From: Pseudomaricurvus hydrocarbonicus
Lineage (GTDB): Bacteria; Pseudomonadota; Gammaproteobacteria; Pseudomonadales; Cellvibrionaceae
Length of the DNA stretch: 64,000 nt
Reading direction: 5' to 3'
Assembly: GCF_011602365.1 (NCBI RefSeq)
Contig: NZ_JAAONZ010000023.1
Location: forward strand, 18,331-82,330
The stretch's first letter is position 1. Each line of letters begins with the position of its first letter. The position numbers and the translations under genes are program-made. Below are positions 1-10,255 of the stretch, piece after piece. Below the pieces are notes generated by a model. The model was not told where the DNA came from and did not search any database. It worked only from the letters and a program-made list of their open reading frames with translations.

Positions 1-590
1 AGCGCGATAACCCCCAGAGCCGAGGGCAGCAACAGCAACAGCAGCTGTGACATGCTCACGTACCCACCCAGGAAAATCATCAGGGTCGTCACATCGCCGG
101 TGATGAGAGCCACACCGCCCGAATTCACCGCGAACACCACCAGCGCTGCCATTTTCAATTTTGCCCTGGTCTCGAGATTGAACGCCTGCACCAGCCCCAG
201 GCTCACCAGCGTTGCCGTTACGTTGTCACAAATTGCCGATAAAAACAGGGCAAAGAACGCCACCTGAAACAACAGCACACGGGTCGACACTTCACTGGGA
301 AAAACCCTTCGCACCATATTCTGAATCATTCCCTTGGCATTCAGATAGGCCACAAAGGTCATAGTGGACATCAAAAACAGCCACAGCGTGGCAATCTCCA
401 ACAAGTTTTCATTCAGATGCTCGTTAATCTCCTCCTGCCCTTCTGCCCCGCCTGCCTGCACAAACAGGCACAGCCACGACAGACACCCCAAAAACAATGC
501 CGTCTTGGCCTTGTTTATATGAATGACTTCTTCAAAGACGATACACAGTAGAGCAAGGACAGCCAGAAAAATTAAAAATGCTTCAAACAT
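1..590 (-). CDS. nhaD: NhaD-type Na+/H+ antiporter, N-terminal part (cut by window edge)
   Basis: The reading frame starts at ATG 588-590 and runs open off the left edge, giving 196 residues of a polytopic membrane protein. Several hydrophobic segments are visible (about residues 2-20, 64-84 and 105-135). Two stretches are typical of the NhaD/ArsB ion-transporter superfamily: SAICDNVTATLVSLGL and NSGGVALITGDVTTLMIFL. NhaD exchanges cytoplasmic Na+ or Li+ for external protons and aids growth in salt at alkaline pH. An AGGA about 10 nt upstream can serve as ribosome binding site. Other members of the superfamily remain possible because the C-terminal half is outside the window. Confidence 0.8.
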   Translation of the reverse strand, partial: MFEAFLIFLAVLALLCIVFEEVIHINKAKTALFLGCLSWLCLFVQAGGAEGQEEINEHLNENLLEIATLWLFLMSTMTFVAYLNAKGMIQNMVRRVFPSEVSTRVLLFQVAFFALFLSAICDNVTATLVSLGLVQAFNLETRAKLKMAALVVFAVNSGGVALITGDVTTLMIFLGGYVSMSQLLLLLLPSALGVIA

Positions 591-919
591 CAATCCGAAT
601 TCCTATGTAATGACAACACCGGTTCGCCGATTAACGACAGGAACCGTTCACCCCATGCCATCACCTGGAAACGGATGACAAACAACCGGCAAGCACAGTC
701 AGCTTGCCTCCGATCGATACCCCCAGAAATTGTGAAATTTTACGGGCAGTAACAATCCGTCACGGCTTCACAGCCAAAGCGAACAAATCCTGATTGTAAT
801 CAGACAGAAAACTGCCCGGCTTTGAGCACGATGATGCCTGGGCCTAAAGCTGACGAATCAGCAAATAATACCGAGCAGAAGAAGGAGGCAGCACCCCAAG
901 AGACAGGCGCAAGATTGCC
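591..919. other. Intergenic region upstream of nhaD
   Basis: About 330 bp between the nhaD start and the purL terminator. It should contain the nhaD promoter on the minus strand, but no convincing -35/-10 pair was recognised. A 6-bp perfect palindrome with a 2-nt centre (CTGATTGTAATCAG, 790-803) is the only clear symmetric element and could be an operator. No plausible gene was seen. Confidence 0.4.
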
Positions 920-961
920 CAAAAGCAAAACAAAAGCCTGGAACAATCGTTCAGGCTTTTG
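920..961 (-). terminator. Rho-independent terminator of purL
   Basis: The arms CAAAAGCCTG (931-940) and CAGGCTTTTG (952-961) form a perfect 10-bp stem with an 11-nt loop. Reading on the minus strand the stem is followed by a T-rich run (920-930). It lies about 45 nt past the purL stop codon. Confidence 0.85.
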
Positions 962-1004
962 GGTGAACCTATGGTTATTTTACGCCATTGCGTAAAGCCA
1001 TTTT

Positions 1005-4000
1005 TTATTCAACAAAAACACGAGCATTACGGAACAGACGCATCCAACCACTGTCTTCTGTCCATTCCTGGGGATGCCAGGAGTTGTTCACCGCCCGGAA
1101 AATCCGCTCCGGGTGAGGCATCATGATGGTGGTTCGGCCATCGCTCGTCGTCAGACTGGTGATACCCTCGGGTGAGCCATTGGGGTTGGCGGGATAATCA
1201 ATCGTGTACTGCTTGTGATTATCCAGGAAGCGCATGGCCACCAGACCACTGTTGTTGCAGGCATCAAGCGCAACCTCTGAGGCAAACTCAGCCCGACCCT
1301 CGCCGTGCGCGACAGCGACCGGCATCTTGGTGCCAGCCATGCCGTCAAACAGCACAGAAGGCGACTTTTCAATACCCACCATACTGAAACGAGCTTCAAA
1401 CTGCTCAGAGACATTGCGCACGAAGCGTGGCCAGTGGTCAGCCCCAGGCACCAGCTCCTTGAGGTTTGACATCATCTGGCAGCCATTACAGACTCCCAGA
1501 CTGAAGCTGTCGTTGCGATGGAAAAATGCCTGAAACTGATCGCGGGCCTTTTCATTGAACAAAATACTTTTTGCCCAACCCTCCCCAGCACCCAACACAT
1601 CCCCGTAGGAAAAACCGCCACACGCCACCAGCCCTTTAAACTCGGTTAAACCGACTCGACCAGATAACACGTCACTCATGTGCACATCGACAGAATCAAA
1701 ACCGGCACGATCAAACGCCGCCGCCATTTCAACATGGCCATTAACACCCTGTTCACGCAATACCGCGACACGAGGACGCACTCCAGTATTGATATAGGGT
1801 GCCGCCACGTCTTCGTTTTGATCAAAGGTCAGCTCAACACTGAGCCCCGGATTGACCTGAGTGACCTGCTCAAATTCAGCCTTGGCGCAATCGGCGTTGT
1901 CTCGTAAAGCGGCAACCCGATAACTGGTTTCACTCCACAAGCGCTGTAATTCAGAGCGCGACTCGTCATAAATGATCTCGCCATTGGACTCAATGCGCAG
2001 GGTTCCATGGGTATTCAACCAACCCAGCTTGCAGATGTTGACTCCGGCTTTTTTGAAGCGCGACATGATGGCATCAACATCGTCCGTGCGAACCTGAATC
2101 ACGCCCCCCAGCTCTTCGTTAAACAACACCGCAAAAGGGTCTGCCCCGAGGCTATCGATATTGATGTCCACGCCAATGTGGCCAGCAAACGCCATCTCTG
2201 CAACGGTGGTAAATAAGCCGCCGTCACCGCGATCGTGGTAGGCCAGGATCTGATCAGCTTCAAGGCTTTCCTGCATCGCCGCGAAATACCCCTTCAGGGC
2301 GGTGGCGCTATCCAGATCCGCCGGCTCATCCCCAATTTGGTTGTACACCTGAGCCAGAATGGAGGCACCCAACCGGTTCTTGCCGTTACCCAAATCCAGG
2401 TACAACAACTCCGTAGACCCCTTGTCGGTCAGCAGCTGAGGGGTCACGGTTTTGCGAACATCAGTGACCGGGGCAAACGCCGTAATCACCAGGGACAGTG
2501 GTGCGGTGACCGCTTTTGATTCACCGTCCTCTTCCCACGCAGTGCGCATGGACATCGAATCCTTGCCCACCGGAATCGTAATACCCAGTTCTGGACACAA
2601 TTCCATGCCAATCGCCTCAACGGTGCGATACAGTTTTTCATCTTCCCCCGGATGGCCCGCAGCACACATCCAGTTGGCAGAGAGCTTCACGTCAGACAAC
2701 CGCTCAATCCGGGTCGCCGCAATGTTGGTGATGGCCTCACCAATAGCCATGCGACCGGAAGCAGGCCCATCCAGCAGAGCCGTCGGTGTCCGCTCGCCCA
2801 TACTCATGGCTTCACCCGCATAGGTATCGTAGGCCTGAGTGGTCACCGCGCAATCAGCCACCGGCACCTGCCAGGGGCCCACAAATTGATCACGCACCAC
2901 CTGCCCGGTTACCGAACGATCACCAATGGTAATCAAAAAGCTTTTGCTGGCGACCGTGGGGTGCTGCATTACCCGCTCAGCGGCCTCGTAAAGGGACAGA
3001 CCTTTGGTCTCAAAGGGGCGGGTTTCGTAGGAGCGTTTTTCACCGGTGCGGTGCATTTTCGGTGGCTTGCCAAACAGCACCGACATGGGCAGATCCACAG
3101 GCTTGGTATCAAAATGAGTATCGTTCAGGATGATATGGTCGTCTGCCGTCGCATCACCCACCACCGCATACGGGCAGCGCTCACGCTGGCAAATTGCCTC
3201 GAAGCGCGCCAGGTCCTCTGGCATGATCGCCATCACGTAGCGCTCCTGCGCCTCGTTACACCAGATTTCCAACGGGCTCATGCCCGGTTCGTCATTATTG
3301 ATGTTGCGCAACTCAAAGTGCGCGCCACAGCCGCCGTCTTTGGCCAACTCAGGGAAGGCGTTGGAGAAACCGCCAGCCCCGACATCGTGAATGAACGCAA
3401 TCGGGTTTTCACCGCCCAATTGCCAGCACTGATCGATGACTTCCTGGCAGCGACGCTCAATTTCAGGGTTCTGGCGCTGCACAGAAGCAAAATCCAAGTC
3501 CTCTGAAGAGGAACCAGACGTCATGGACGATGCCGCCCCACCACCCAGTCCAATCAACATGGCAGGCCCACCCAGGGCCACCAGCTTGGCTCCTGGCTCA
3601 AATTCATTTTGGTCAACGTGCTCAGCCTTGATGTTGCCGTAGCCGCCCGCCAACATGACCGGCTTGTGATAGCCGCGACGCTCACCGTCGAAGTTTTCTT
3701 CAAATGTGCGGAAATAACCGCAGATGTTAGGGCGACCGAATTCGTTATTGAACGCCGCACCACCTATCGGACCCTCTATCATGATGTCCAGCGCGGTCAC
3801 AATTCGATTTGGCTTGCCGTAATCCTGCTCCCAGGGCTGACCATAACCGGGAATCTGCAAGTTCGACACCGTAAAGCCCGTCAGCCCCACCTTGGGTTTT
3901 GAACCGCGTCCAACCGCCCCTTCGTCACGAATTTCGCCACCCGCTCCAGTACCGGCACCCGAGAAGGGTGAGATGGCCGTCGGGTGGTTGTGCGTTTCCA

Positions 4001-4880
4001 CCTTCATCAGGATGTGAATATCTTCCTGATTGAAGCCGTAGGTTTTTGTCTGCGGATCCGGGTAAAACCGCCCGGCTTTACTGCCGACAATGACCGAAGC
4101 GTTATCGGCATAGGCTGACAACACGTTCTCGCCGCCCTTCTCATAGGTATTTTTGATCATGCCAAACAGTGAGTTCGGCATTTCTGCACCGTCCAGTGTC
4201 CAGGTGGCATTGAAGATTTTATGACGACAGTGCTCGGAATTCGCCTGGGCGAACATCATCAACTCAACATCCACCGGGTTGCGCCCCAGACCGTTAAAGC
4301 TGTCCACCAGATAGTCGATTTCGTCCTCGGCCAAGGCCAGACCCAATTCGCGGTTGGCCCGGGAAAGCGCGTCCCGCCCGCCCGCAAGGATATCCACACT
4401 GGTCTGCGGACGTGGCTGCTCATGGCTGAACAATTGCCCGGCGTCTGACAGATCGGTAAACACCGCTTCAACCATGCGGTCGTGCAAGATTGCGACCACA
4501 GCCGACAACTCTTTGTCAGCCCGGCCAGCTTCATCGCACTCCAGATAATACGCAATACCGCGCTCAAGCCGCTGAACCTTGTCCAGCCCGGCATTATGGG
4601 CAATGTCCGTGGCCTTTGAAGACCAGGGGGAGATCGTTCCGGGACGCGGCACCACCAGATACAGCAAACCTGACGGCTGTTTAACTTCAGCTTTCGGCCC
4701 ATAGGTCAGCAACTGTTCCAACACCACCAATTCAGCATCAGACAAATCAGATTTAACTTCTGCAAAGTGAACATACTCGGCATACACCCCTTTAATAGAG
4801 GTATCGGCCTGCTCGAGTGCAGTGAGAAGCTTTTGGGTACGAAATTCAGAAAGTGCCGGAGCGCCGCGCAGGGTCAGCAT
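1005..4880 (-). CDS. purL: Phosphoribosylformylglycinamidine synthase (single-chain PurL)
   Basis: Fourth step of de novo purine synthesis: ATP- and glutamine-dependent conversion of FGAR to FGAM in the cytoplasm. At 1291 residues it is the large gammaproteobacterial form, with an N-terminal PurS-like part, two AIRS-type synthase halves ([14 protein letters not shown] and [19 protein letters not shown] are typical) and a C-terminal glutamine amidotransferase domain. The nucleophilic Cys is in SLGVCNGCQ near residue 1130 and the His/Glu in MPHPERIF near the end. The gene is transcribed divergently from mltF, the same pairing as in E. coli. A TTGACA stands at about 4961-4966 on the minus strand but no good -10 goes with it. 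Confidence 0.98.
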   Translation of the reverse strand: MLTLRGAPALSEFRTQKLLTALEQADTSIKGVYAEYVHFAEVKSDLSDAELVVLEQLLTYGPKAEVKQPSGLLYLVVPRPGTISPWSSKATDIAHNAGLDKVQRLERGIAYYLECDEAGRADKELSAVVAILHDRMVEAVFTDLSDAGQLFSHEQPRPQTSVDILAGGRDALSRANRELGLALAEDEIDYLVDSFNGLGRNPVDVELMMFAQANSEHCRHKIFNATWTLDGAEMPNSLFGMIKNTYEKGGENVLSAYADNASVIVGSKAGRFYPDPQTKTYGFNQEDIHILMKVETHNHPTAISPFSGAGTGAGGEIRDEGAVGRGSKPKVGLTGFTVSNLQIPGYGQPWEQDYGKPNRIVTALDIMIEGPIGGAAFNNEFGRPNICGYFRTFEENFDGERRGYHKPVMLAGGYGNIKAEHVDQNEFEPGAKLVALGGPAMLIGLGGGAASSMTSGSSSEDLDFASVQRQNPEIERRCQEVIDQCWQLGGENPIAFIHDVGAGGFSNAFPELAKDGGCGAHFELRNINNDEPGMSPLEIWCNEAQERYVMAIMPEDLARFEAICQRERCPYAVVGDATADDHIILNDTHFDTKPVDLPMSVLFGKPPKMHRTGEKRSYETRPFETKGLSLYEAAERVMQHPTVASKSFLITIGDRSVTGQVVRDQFVGPWQVPVADCAVTTQAYDTYAGEAMSMGERTPTALLDGPASGRMAIGEAITNIAATRIERLSDVKLSANWMCAAGHPGEDEKLYRTVEAIGMELCPELGITIPVGKDSMSMRTAWEEDGESKAVTAPLSLVITAFAPVTDVRKTVTPQLLTDKGSTELLYLDLGNGKNRLGASILAQVYNQIGDEPADLDSATALKGYFAAMQESLEADQILAYHDRGDGGLFTTVAEMAFAGHIGVDINIDSLGADPFAVLFNEELGGVIQVRTDDVDAIMSRFKKAGVNICKLGWLNTHGTLRIESNGEIIYDESRSELQRLWSETSYRVAALRDNADCAKAEFEQVTQVNPGLSVELTFDQNEDVAAPYINTGVRPRVAVLREQGVNGHVEMAAAFDRAGFDSVDVHMSDVLSGRVGLTEFKGLVACGGFSYGDVLGAGEGWAKSILFNEKARDQFQAFFHRNDSFSLGVCNGCQMMSNLKELVPGADHWPRFVRNVSEQFEARFSMVGIEKSPSVLFDGMAGTKMPVAVAHGEGRAEFASEVALDACNNSGLVAMRFLDNHKQYTIDYPANPNGSPEGITSLTTSDGRTTIMMPHPERIFRAVNNSWHPQEWTEDSGWMRLFRNARVFVE

Positions 4881-5415
4881 AGTCGCTTAAAACCTCTTGG
4901 TTTTGGTGATGTCTGGAGATTGGGCTTCTCGGAGCAAAACGCATGGAAATGAACGTGTTTGTCAACTTCCATCCTCAAGAATAAGCCCTGCCCCGAAAAA
5001 AGGCCGCCATTGTACTGGATATCCGCAGATGAGGCAGCAATTAAAGACCGCTAAAGATTTGAAGTAATAACTAACCGTCAAGGCCCCACGGTTCTTAGCC
5101 CTCCCCTGAGCTACCCCCAAGAGAAATAAAACAACACAAAAAAAATTTAAAGAATGTCGCACAAATTGGAAAACCCCTACTACAATTAAACGTGAAAAAC
5201 AAGCTAGCCGGTCACGTGTTTAACGGTTAAAATCGCGCAAATTTTGTTCGAGCCGGATATAACGCCTCTTCAAAAAGGATATTTTAGGACGCCTTTCCTC
5301 GGTTTAAAGGCGGATCTTTATTTTCTTAATAGCGGCTAAAGCTCAATGCATATGGCTTTTTAAGATAAGTAAAAGCCATCACACGGAAGTCAGAAGGCTT
5401 CACTGGGAGACTCGA
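4881..5415. promoter_or_regulatory. Divergent purL/mltF control region
   Basis: 535 bp without a credible gene, holding the start regions of purL (minus) and mltF (plus). A hairpin with 7-bp arms CGCCTTT/AAAGGCG (5290-5296 and 5306-5312) lies in the presumed mltF leader and is followed by the T-rich stretch gatctttattttc, so it might attenuate transcription. A good ribosome binding site (GGGAGA) precedes the mltF ATG. I found no convincing PurR box. Confidence 0.4.
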
Positions 5416-6894
5416 ATGCCACACAGCAAGCTGAGCCTTTATTGCCTGCGCAGTTTGGTCGCCATGATCATCCTCGGCGGGTTACCACTGATGTTGACCG
5501 CCAGCCACACGCCCACGGTCCTCGAACAAGTTCAACAGCAAGGTGAGCTCACCATCATTTCCCGCAACGGCCCGACCACCTACTATGAAGGCAATCAGGG
5601 GCTTGATGGTTACGAGTATTCTCTCGCCAAGGCGTTTGCCGATTCTCTTGGGCTCAAGCTGAAGATTACCGAAGAGGAAAGCTACAGCGGCATCTTCGAC
5701 TCCGTCGGCAGCCACCGCGGACAGTTTGCCGCGGCCGGCCTGAGCATTACCGACGAGCGCTCCAACACCATTCGCTTCACCGAACCCTATATGGAGGTGA
5801 ACCAGGAGCTTCTCTATCGCACCGGCTCCAAGCGACCAACGAACATTGAAGACCTCTACAACAAAAGCATTTTGGTGATTTCCAACAGCGCACAGGCCGC
5901 ACGCTTGCGCAAACTGCAGCAAAAGCACCCGCAACTGCGCTGGCACGAGCAATCCGACCTGGAAATGATTGATCTCATGGAAATGGTTCACACCGGCACC
6001 ATTGATTTTGCCGTGATTGATTCCAATGCTTTCGCCCTGAGCCGCAATCTCTACCCGCGCGCCCAGCGTGCTTTTTCCATCTCCGAACAGCCCATGCCCC
6101 TGGCCTGGGCCTTCCCGTTAGATTCCGACAACAGCTTATTCGATAAAGCCAATGAGTTTATCCGGCAGGCAAAACGTAACGGCAAGCTGGCCAAACTGGA
6201 AAACACCCACTATGGCCAAGTTGTCGCCATGGATACAGGCAGTGCCACCACCTTTGCTCGTCGACTGGATACTCGACTGCCCCGCTGGCAGGAAAACCTC
6301 ATTGTCGCCGGTGAAGAGTTTGACCTGGACTGGCAACTGCTTGCCGCCATGAGCTATCAGGAATCCCACTGGGACGAGCACGCACGGTCCCACACCGGTG
6401 TACGCGGACTGATGATGCTCACCAAAACCACCGCCAAGGAAATGGGTGTCACCAACCGACTCGACCCGGAACAAAGCATTAAGGGTGGGGCGAAATATTT
6501 TCGAAAGATTTTCGATCGCATTCCGCAAGACATTCAAGGCCCTGACCGCACCTGGTTTGCCTTAGCCGCCTACAATATTGGTTACGGACATCTGGAAGAC
6601 GCCCGGGTACTGACTGAAAAAATGGGCCGCGACCCGGACAAATGGATTGACGTCAGTGAGCACCTGCCGCTGCTGGCCAAACGAAAACATTATCGCACCA
6701 CCAAACACGGCTACGCTCGCGGCTGGGAGCCTGTGGCCTATGTTCAGAACATACGCAATTTTTACAGCACCATTGCCTGGCACCAGCAGGTACAGCAGCG
6801 GCGCCTGGCATCCACCAAAAATGATGCCGTAATCACGCCGACAGAAGCCAGCTTTGAGGGCTCTGAAGAACAGGAAACCACATCCACACTCTAA
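5416..6894 (+). CDS. mltF: Membrane-bound lytic murein transglycosylase F
   Basis: Cleaves the MurNAc-GlcNAc bond of peptidoglycan to give 1,6-anhydro-muropeptides, acting in the periplasm at the membrane. The 492-residue protein has an N-terminal hydrophobic signal (residues 8-30), a solute-binding-protein-like regulatory domain (about 40-270; GLDGYEYSLAKAFADSLG, ITDERSNTIRFTEPY) and a C-terminal SLT domain. The catalytic Glu is residue 316 in MSYQESHW, followed by AAYNIGYGH. Length and two-domain order match the MltF family. The start is supported by GGGAGA six bases upstream. NagZ at 59-60 kb acts later in the same recycling pathway. Confidence 0.96.
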   Translation: MPHSKLSLYCLRSLVAMIILGGLPLMLTASHTPTVLEQVQQQGELTIISRNGPTTYYEGNQGLDGYEYSLAKAFADSLGLKLKITEEESYSGIFDSVGSHRGQFAAAGLSITDERSNTIRFTEPYMEVNQELLYRTGSKRPTNIEDLYNKSILVISNSAQAARLRKLQQKHPQLRWHEQSDLEMIDLMEMVHTGTIDFAVIDSNAFALSRNLYPRAQRAFSISEQPMPLAWAFPLDSDNSLFDKANEFIRQAKRNGKLAKLENTHYGQVVAMDTGSATTFARRLDTRLPRWQENLIVAGEEFDLDWQLLAAMSYQESHWDEHARSHTGVRGLMMLTKTTAKEMGVTNRLDPEQSIKGGAKYFRKIFDRIPQDIQGPDRTWFALAAYNIGYGHLEDARVLTEKMGRDPDKWIDVSEHLPLLAKRKHYRTTKHGYARGWEPVAYVQNIRNFYSTIAWHQQVQQRRLASTKNDAVITPTEASFEGSEEQETTSTL

Positions 6895-7012
6895 TACCTG
6901 GCCGGCTTAAATGACGCGGGTGATTTACATTCGGCTGATGCCCTAAATGACAAGGTGCGATCAATCCCGTTGCTGCGTTAGATTAATCCGAGCCCTCAAA
7001 AAGACTTCAAGA

Positions 7013-7046
7013 AGACTTCAAAGATTCGCCCTGAAGTCTTTTTTGT
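7013..7046 (+). terminator. Terminator of mltF
   Basis: Perfect 8-bp stem AGACTTCA (7013-7020) / TGAAGTCT (7032-7039) with an 11-nt loop, followed by a T tract. The left arm lies inside a near-perfect 11-bp tandem duplication (7001-7011 and 7012-7022), so two alternative left arms exist. Confidence 0.8.
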
Positions 7047-7129
7047 CTAATGCCTCTCCAGGTATAGCCGCCTTTTTTTTGCTGAAACCACGGCGTGGCA
7101 GCCAACCCTTAACATCTGTCGCTCACAGC

Positions 7130-7684
7130 CTACTCTTTGCAAGCTTGCTCCTTCAACGCCTGGCGGGCCGCCTTTTTTTCCTCACGGCGGCGCTTGAAAA
7201 AAGCTTGAATCATAGCGCTAGCTTCCGCCTCACACACGCCGGCGGAGTACTCAACGCGATGATTCATTTCAGGCCGATCGAACACCGAACCATTACTGAT
7301 GACTGCCCCGGCCTTGGGTTCCGATGCGGCAAACACCACGCGCTTCACCCGGCTGTGTACGATGGCGCCAGCGCACATCGTGCAAGGCTCGATCGTGACA
7401 TAGAGCGTTGCCTCGGGCAGGCGATAATTTTGTTGATGCTTGGCCGCGCTGCGCAGCGCCATAATTTCAGCGTGAGCAGTAGGATCACAGCCCGTGATGG
7501 GCTGATTCCAACCTTCACCAATGACTTGGCCATTGAGCACAATCAAGGCACCAACCGGCACCTCCTGCAACGCTTCAGCTTGTTGCGCAAGCTGCAGAGC
7601 ACGCTGCATCCAGCGCCGGTCCTCCGTGAGCACATTTTGGTTTTCTGTGTTGGAATGGTCGGTATGGGGGTTTTCAGAAGTCAT
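7130..7684 (-). CDS. tadA: tRNA adenosine(34) deaminase TadA
   Basis: Deaminates A34 to inosine in the anticodon of tRNA-Arg(ACG), needed for wobble decoding. The 184-residue protein carries the zinc-dependent deaminase signature: HAE at residues 71-73 (zinc His plus proton-shuttling Glu) and PCTMCAGA with Cys101 and Cys104. N- and C-terminal extensions (about 20 residues each, the latter Lys/Arg-rich) are slightly longer than in E. coli TadA. Its start overlaps the rlmA stop by 4 bp (ATGA), so the two are translationally coupled. The mltF-tadA neighbourhood is also seen in E. coli. Confidence 0.96.
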   Translation of the reverse strand: MTSENPHTDHSNTENQNVLTEDRRWMQRALQLAQQAEALQEVPVGALIVLNGQVIGEGWNQPITGCDPTAHAEIMALRSAAKHQQNYRLPEATLYVTIEPCTMCAGAIVHSRVKRVVFAASEPKAGAVISNGSVFDRPEMNHRVEYSAGVCEAEASAMIQAFFKRRREEKKAARQALKEQACKE

Positions 7685-8574
7685 GAGAAGTCCACCGCGG
7701 CAGTCGCCTTCAGATCCGGCTCAACCAGGCGATCCAGCTTAGACAAACGATATTTTTGCAACATGAATTCCGCGGTGACCTCGAGAGAGTCCAGGGCCTG
7801 CAATGACTTTTTACCTTCAACACTGCCCCGCCAGACAAACGGCGTCATTTGCAACAACTGCAGCACAGCTCGATTGCTGTCCAGCGCCATTGTAAATCTC
7901 AGGTCAATTTGCTCGACCAGTTCAAAACCATCAGGGGCCACAGGCAGCTCGTGACGTTTCACTTGCTGATACAACGACTGCTTTAACTCCAGCAAATGGT
8001 CAGGGCCCGGCACTACCCGCCAGAATTCACCGTCAGAGCGTAATACCCTGGCCACTTCCGCGCTGTCACCGGGCGCAAAGACACGCAACAACAGCCCCAC
8101 AGAGCCAGACTGAACCGGCAACTGAAAACCGCTGGCCACGGCAATTTCGGCTTCAGGCAATTCCCGGGCCGACAACTTTGCCGCCTCCTTGGAAATATCG
8201 ATGCCATAAAAACAGACATCCCCCGAACCGCTCTTCGATACAGCCTGAAGCTGATGCAGGTAGTAGCCTTCACCACAACCGCAGTCGAGCAAAGTCATTG
8301 CCGGGGACACCTGCTCTGCACGGCGATGCAGGAGCTTCAGCCACTGCTCCTGCAAGAGGTTGGCCAGAGGCAAATAAAAGCCAGCCTGTAGAAACTCTCT
8401 GCGCTGCAACAACATCTGACGATCATCACCAGGGGCACTGCTGCGCTTTTGGTGGGCCGGCAAAAGATGTAAATAGCCCTGCTTGGCCCGGTCAAAGCGG
8501 TGCCCTGCATCACAAAAAGCCCCGTTTTGGTCCAGGGTTAACTTACTGCGGCAGAGCGGACAGGCCCATATCAT
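7681..8574 (-). CDS. rlmA: 23S rRNA (guanine-N1)-methyltransferase, RlmA-like
   Basis: Expected to methylate N1 of G745 (E. coli numbering) in 23S rRNA with S-adenosylmethionine. The N-terminus holds a zinc-binding knuckle (CPLC near residues 5-8, then FCDAGH) and the RlmA-type segment FDRAKQGYLHLLP. A class I methyltransferase fold follows, with SAM-binding motif LLDCGCGEGYYL near residue 98. The 297-residue length fits the family (about 270-290). It overlaps tadA by 4 bp downstream and the DUF1653 gene by 4 bp upstream, making a three-gene minus-strand operon. Confidence 0.93.
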   Translation of the reverse strand: MIWACPLCRSKLTLDQNGAFCDAGHRFDRAKQGYLHLLPAHQKRSSAPGDDRQMLLQRREFLQAGFYLPLANLLQEQWLKLLHRRAEQVSPAMTLLDCGCGEGYYLHQLQAVSKSGSGDVCFYGIDISKEAAKLSARELPEAEIAVASGFQLPVQSGSVGLLLRVFAPGDSAEVARVLRSDGEFWRVVPGPDHLLELKQSLYQQVKRHELPVAPDGFELVEQIDLRFTMALDSNRAVLQLLQMTPFVWRGSVEGKKSLQALDSLEVTAEFMLQKYRLSKLDRLVEPDLKATAAVDFS

Positions 8575-8867
8575 GCCATGAACTCACATGCTGGAGCCTG
8601 GGGGAAATCGTCTGACCTGAAGTCGCCACTGTAATCAAAACGAGGGATCACCTCCCCATCAATGGTAACCGTCTCCTGAAACATACCCAGCGGCCGAACC
8701 CACAAGCTGTAATCACCGTACAAGCAGCGATACACCACCAGAGGCTCTTCCGTTTCACTGTGTCGAGCGACATCGAACACCTGATAATCCTGACCTTTGT
8801 AGTGACGGTATACGCCAGCCTTTAGCTTTCCCATAAACTCCATGACCTTGTTAAGAGGTTGACTCAT
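8571..8867 (-). CDS. DUF1653 family small protein
   Basis: A cytoplasmic protein of about 98 residues. GVYRHYKGQDYQVFDVARHSE and LVVYRCLYGDYSLWVRPLGMF match my recollection of the DUF1653 family, whose function is unknown. I chose ATG 8865-8867. A second ATG at 8832-8834, with GGAG just upstream, would begin right at the conserved domain and is equally possible; a GTG further upstream lies inside a tandem repeat and is unlikely. Four bases overlap rlmA, so it is the first gene of the DUF1653-rlmA-tadA operon. Confidence 0.85.
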   Translation of the reverse strand: MSQPLNKVMEFMGKLKAGVYRHYKGQDYQVFDVARHSETEEPLVVYRCLYGDYSLWVRPLGMFQETVTIDGEVIPRFDYSGDFRSDDFPQAPACEFMA

Positions 8868-8874
8868 TGCCTTA

Positions 8875-8918
8875 GTTGTTAAAACCACCAGCACAAGTTG
8901 TTAAAACCACCAGCACAG
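8875..8918. repeat. 22-bp tandem duplication (2 copies)
   Basis: Positions 8875-8896 and 8897-8918 are direct, adjacent copies matching at 21 of 22 positions; each contains TTGTTAAAACCACCAGCACA. They sit just upstream of the DUF1653 gene in the divergent gap towards the class II aldolase gene. The rest of that gap (to 9178) shows no gene. Confidence 0.9.
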
Positions 8919-9178
8919 CAGCGGAAACAAACCCGGGCGGTTAATGCCTGCCGGGGATTTTACCATTGTTTTCCCTTCAGTATTGCCCCTCAAGCTTGCT
9001 TACTGCCCCCGAGTGAACGCCTCCCGCACACTGTGTTTTACAGTTTGTCGTATAGGTTACGGTTCCCGTCACGCTGCCGGTCTACACTGAATCAGAAGCA
9101 CATGAAACGTACTGCAGTTTGCTGCACGACAATAACCACAGACCAAGTCCTTGTAATACGTGTGATCTGGAGAGATTT

Positions 9179-9970
9179 ATGAACGATGCAGTCAATTCCA
9201 TTGTTATGAACACCGCGGGAGGCATGCCCTCCATGAGCGAAGGCGACACCCCTGAAGCCCAACGACTACATCGCAAGCGCATGCTCACGGCTGCATTTCG
9301 ACTGTTCGGCAAATTTGGGTTTGACGAAGGTGTCGCGGGCCATATCACCGTCCGCGATCCCGAATTCACCGACCACTTTTGGGTCAACCCAATGGGCGTC
9401 TCTTTCAAACAGATAAAAATGTCTGAACTGTTGCTGGTCAATCATGACGGCAAAGTCATTGAAGGCAGCGGCCTGCTGAACGGTGCGGCCTTCACAATCC
9501 ACTCTCATATCCACAAAGCTCGCCCTGATGTCATCGCAGCCGCGCACAGCCACTCAGTGTACGGTAAAAGCTGGTCCAGCCTTGGACGCCCTCTTGACCC
9601 GATCACTCAAGATGCCTGCGCGTTCTTCGATGATCACGTCTTATTTGATGATTTTGGTGGTGTTGTTCTGGAAAACGACGAGGGCGTACGCATTTCTGCA
9701 GCCCTCGGCAACAACAAAGCCGCCATCCTCCAGAACCACGGCCTGCTGACCGTCGGTGGCAGCGTCGAAGCCGCTGCCTGGTGGTTTATTACCATGGAGC
9801 GCTCCTGTCAGGCACAGCTCATGGCCGAAGCCGCAGGCACCCCCAAATTGATCCCAGCGGAAACCGCCCTCACGACCTATCAGACGGTTGGCAGCGAACT
9901 GGCCGGCTGGTTCAATTTCCAGCCACTGCTGAGCGTGATTACCGCCGAACAGCCTGATATGTTTGACTGA
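9179..9970 (+). CDS. Class II aldolase/adducin family protein
   Basis: A 263-residue cytoplasmic protein of the zinc-dependent class II aldolase fold (FucA, AraD, adducin head). The metal site is visible as the H-x-H of AAAHSHSVYGKSW and the His of ILQNHGLLTVGG. The segment GFDEGVAGHITVRDP near the N-terminus and NPMGVSF are characteristic. The substrate cannot be read from sequence; relatives act on sugar phosphates or are poorly characterised. ATG 9179 is preceded by GGAGAG at good spacing, and 20 extra upstream residues in frame look non-coding. A regulator gene follows in the same direction, after a terminator-like hairpin. Confidence 0.88.
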   Translation: MNDAVNSIVMNTAGGMPSMSEGDTPEAQRLHRKRMLTAAFRLFGKFGFDEGVAGHITVRDPEFTDHFWVNPMGVSFKQIKMSELLLVNHDGKVIEGSGLLNGAAFTIHSHIHKARPDVIAAAHSHSVYGKSWSSLGRPLDPITQDACAFFDDHVLFDDFGGVVLENDEGVRISAALGNNKAAILQNHGLLTVGGSVEAAAWWFITMERSCQAQLMAEAAGTPKLIPAETALTTYQTVGSELAGWFNFQPLLSVITAEQPDMFD

Positions 9971-9990
9971 TCAATAAACGACTGTATTGC

Positions 9991-10020
9991 CCCCACAGCA
10001 GGCCTCGGCCTGTTGTGGGG
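9991..10020 (+). terminator. Strong hairpin after the class II aldolase gene
   Basis: CCCCACAGCAGGCC and GGCCTGTTGTGGGG form a 14-bp stem (one G-T pair) with a 2-base centre, 20 nt after the stop codon. Only a weak T run follows (tctcccgttt), so it may act as a terminator or as an mRNA 3' stabiliser. Confidence 0.65.
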
Positions 10021-10059
10021 TCTCCCGTTTACCCCCTGCGCTCAAGCGACCCCACACCT

Positions 10060-10105
10060 GACGAAGGGCTCACCTTCAACTAGACGAAGCGCTCACCTCA
10101 AACTA
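10060..10105. repeat. 23-bp tandem repeat upstream of the GlxA-type regulator
   Basis: Two adjacent copies, 10060-10082 and 10083-10105, agree at 20 of 23 positions; the shared core is GACGAAG.GCTCACCT. They end 150 bp before the regulator start. AraC-family proteins commonly bind direct repeats of roughly this spacing, so this could be its own operator, but a simple duplication is also possible. Confidence 0.6.
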
Positions 10106-10255
10106 AAAGCCTTTCATCCTCCTCTCCCGCCTGTCACTTTTGACATTTTAGGCACAAATACTGCCACCATTGTCCTTTTTAAACCTATATTTTCCTGGAA
10201 AGTTCGAGCTACACTCTTTGCCATCCAGAATGACCGCCACCATATTGAGCTTCCT

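Noticed and set aside
2652..3506. 284-codon open frame on the plus strand
   Set aside because: It lies entirely antisense inside purL, has no family resemblance and is a by-product of the codon composition of purL.
4921..4990. PurR operator upstream of purL
   Set aside because: GCAAAACG near 4934 recalls the motif but has the wrong spacing and lacks the second half.
6947..7954. 335-codon open frame on the plus strand
   Set aside because: Antisense to tadA and rlmA, which are clear genes; the translation is Arg/Ser-rich and not protein-like, and it starts within the mltF terminator region.
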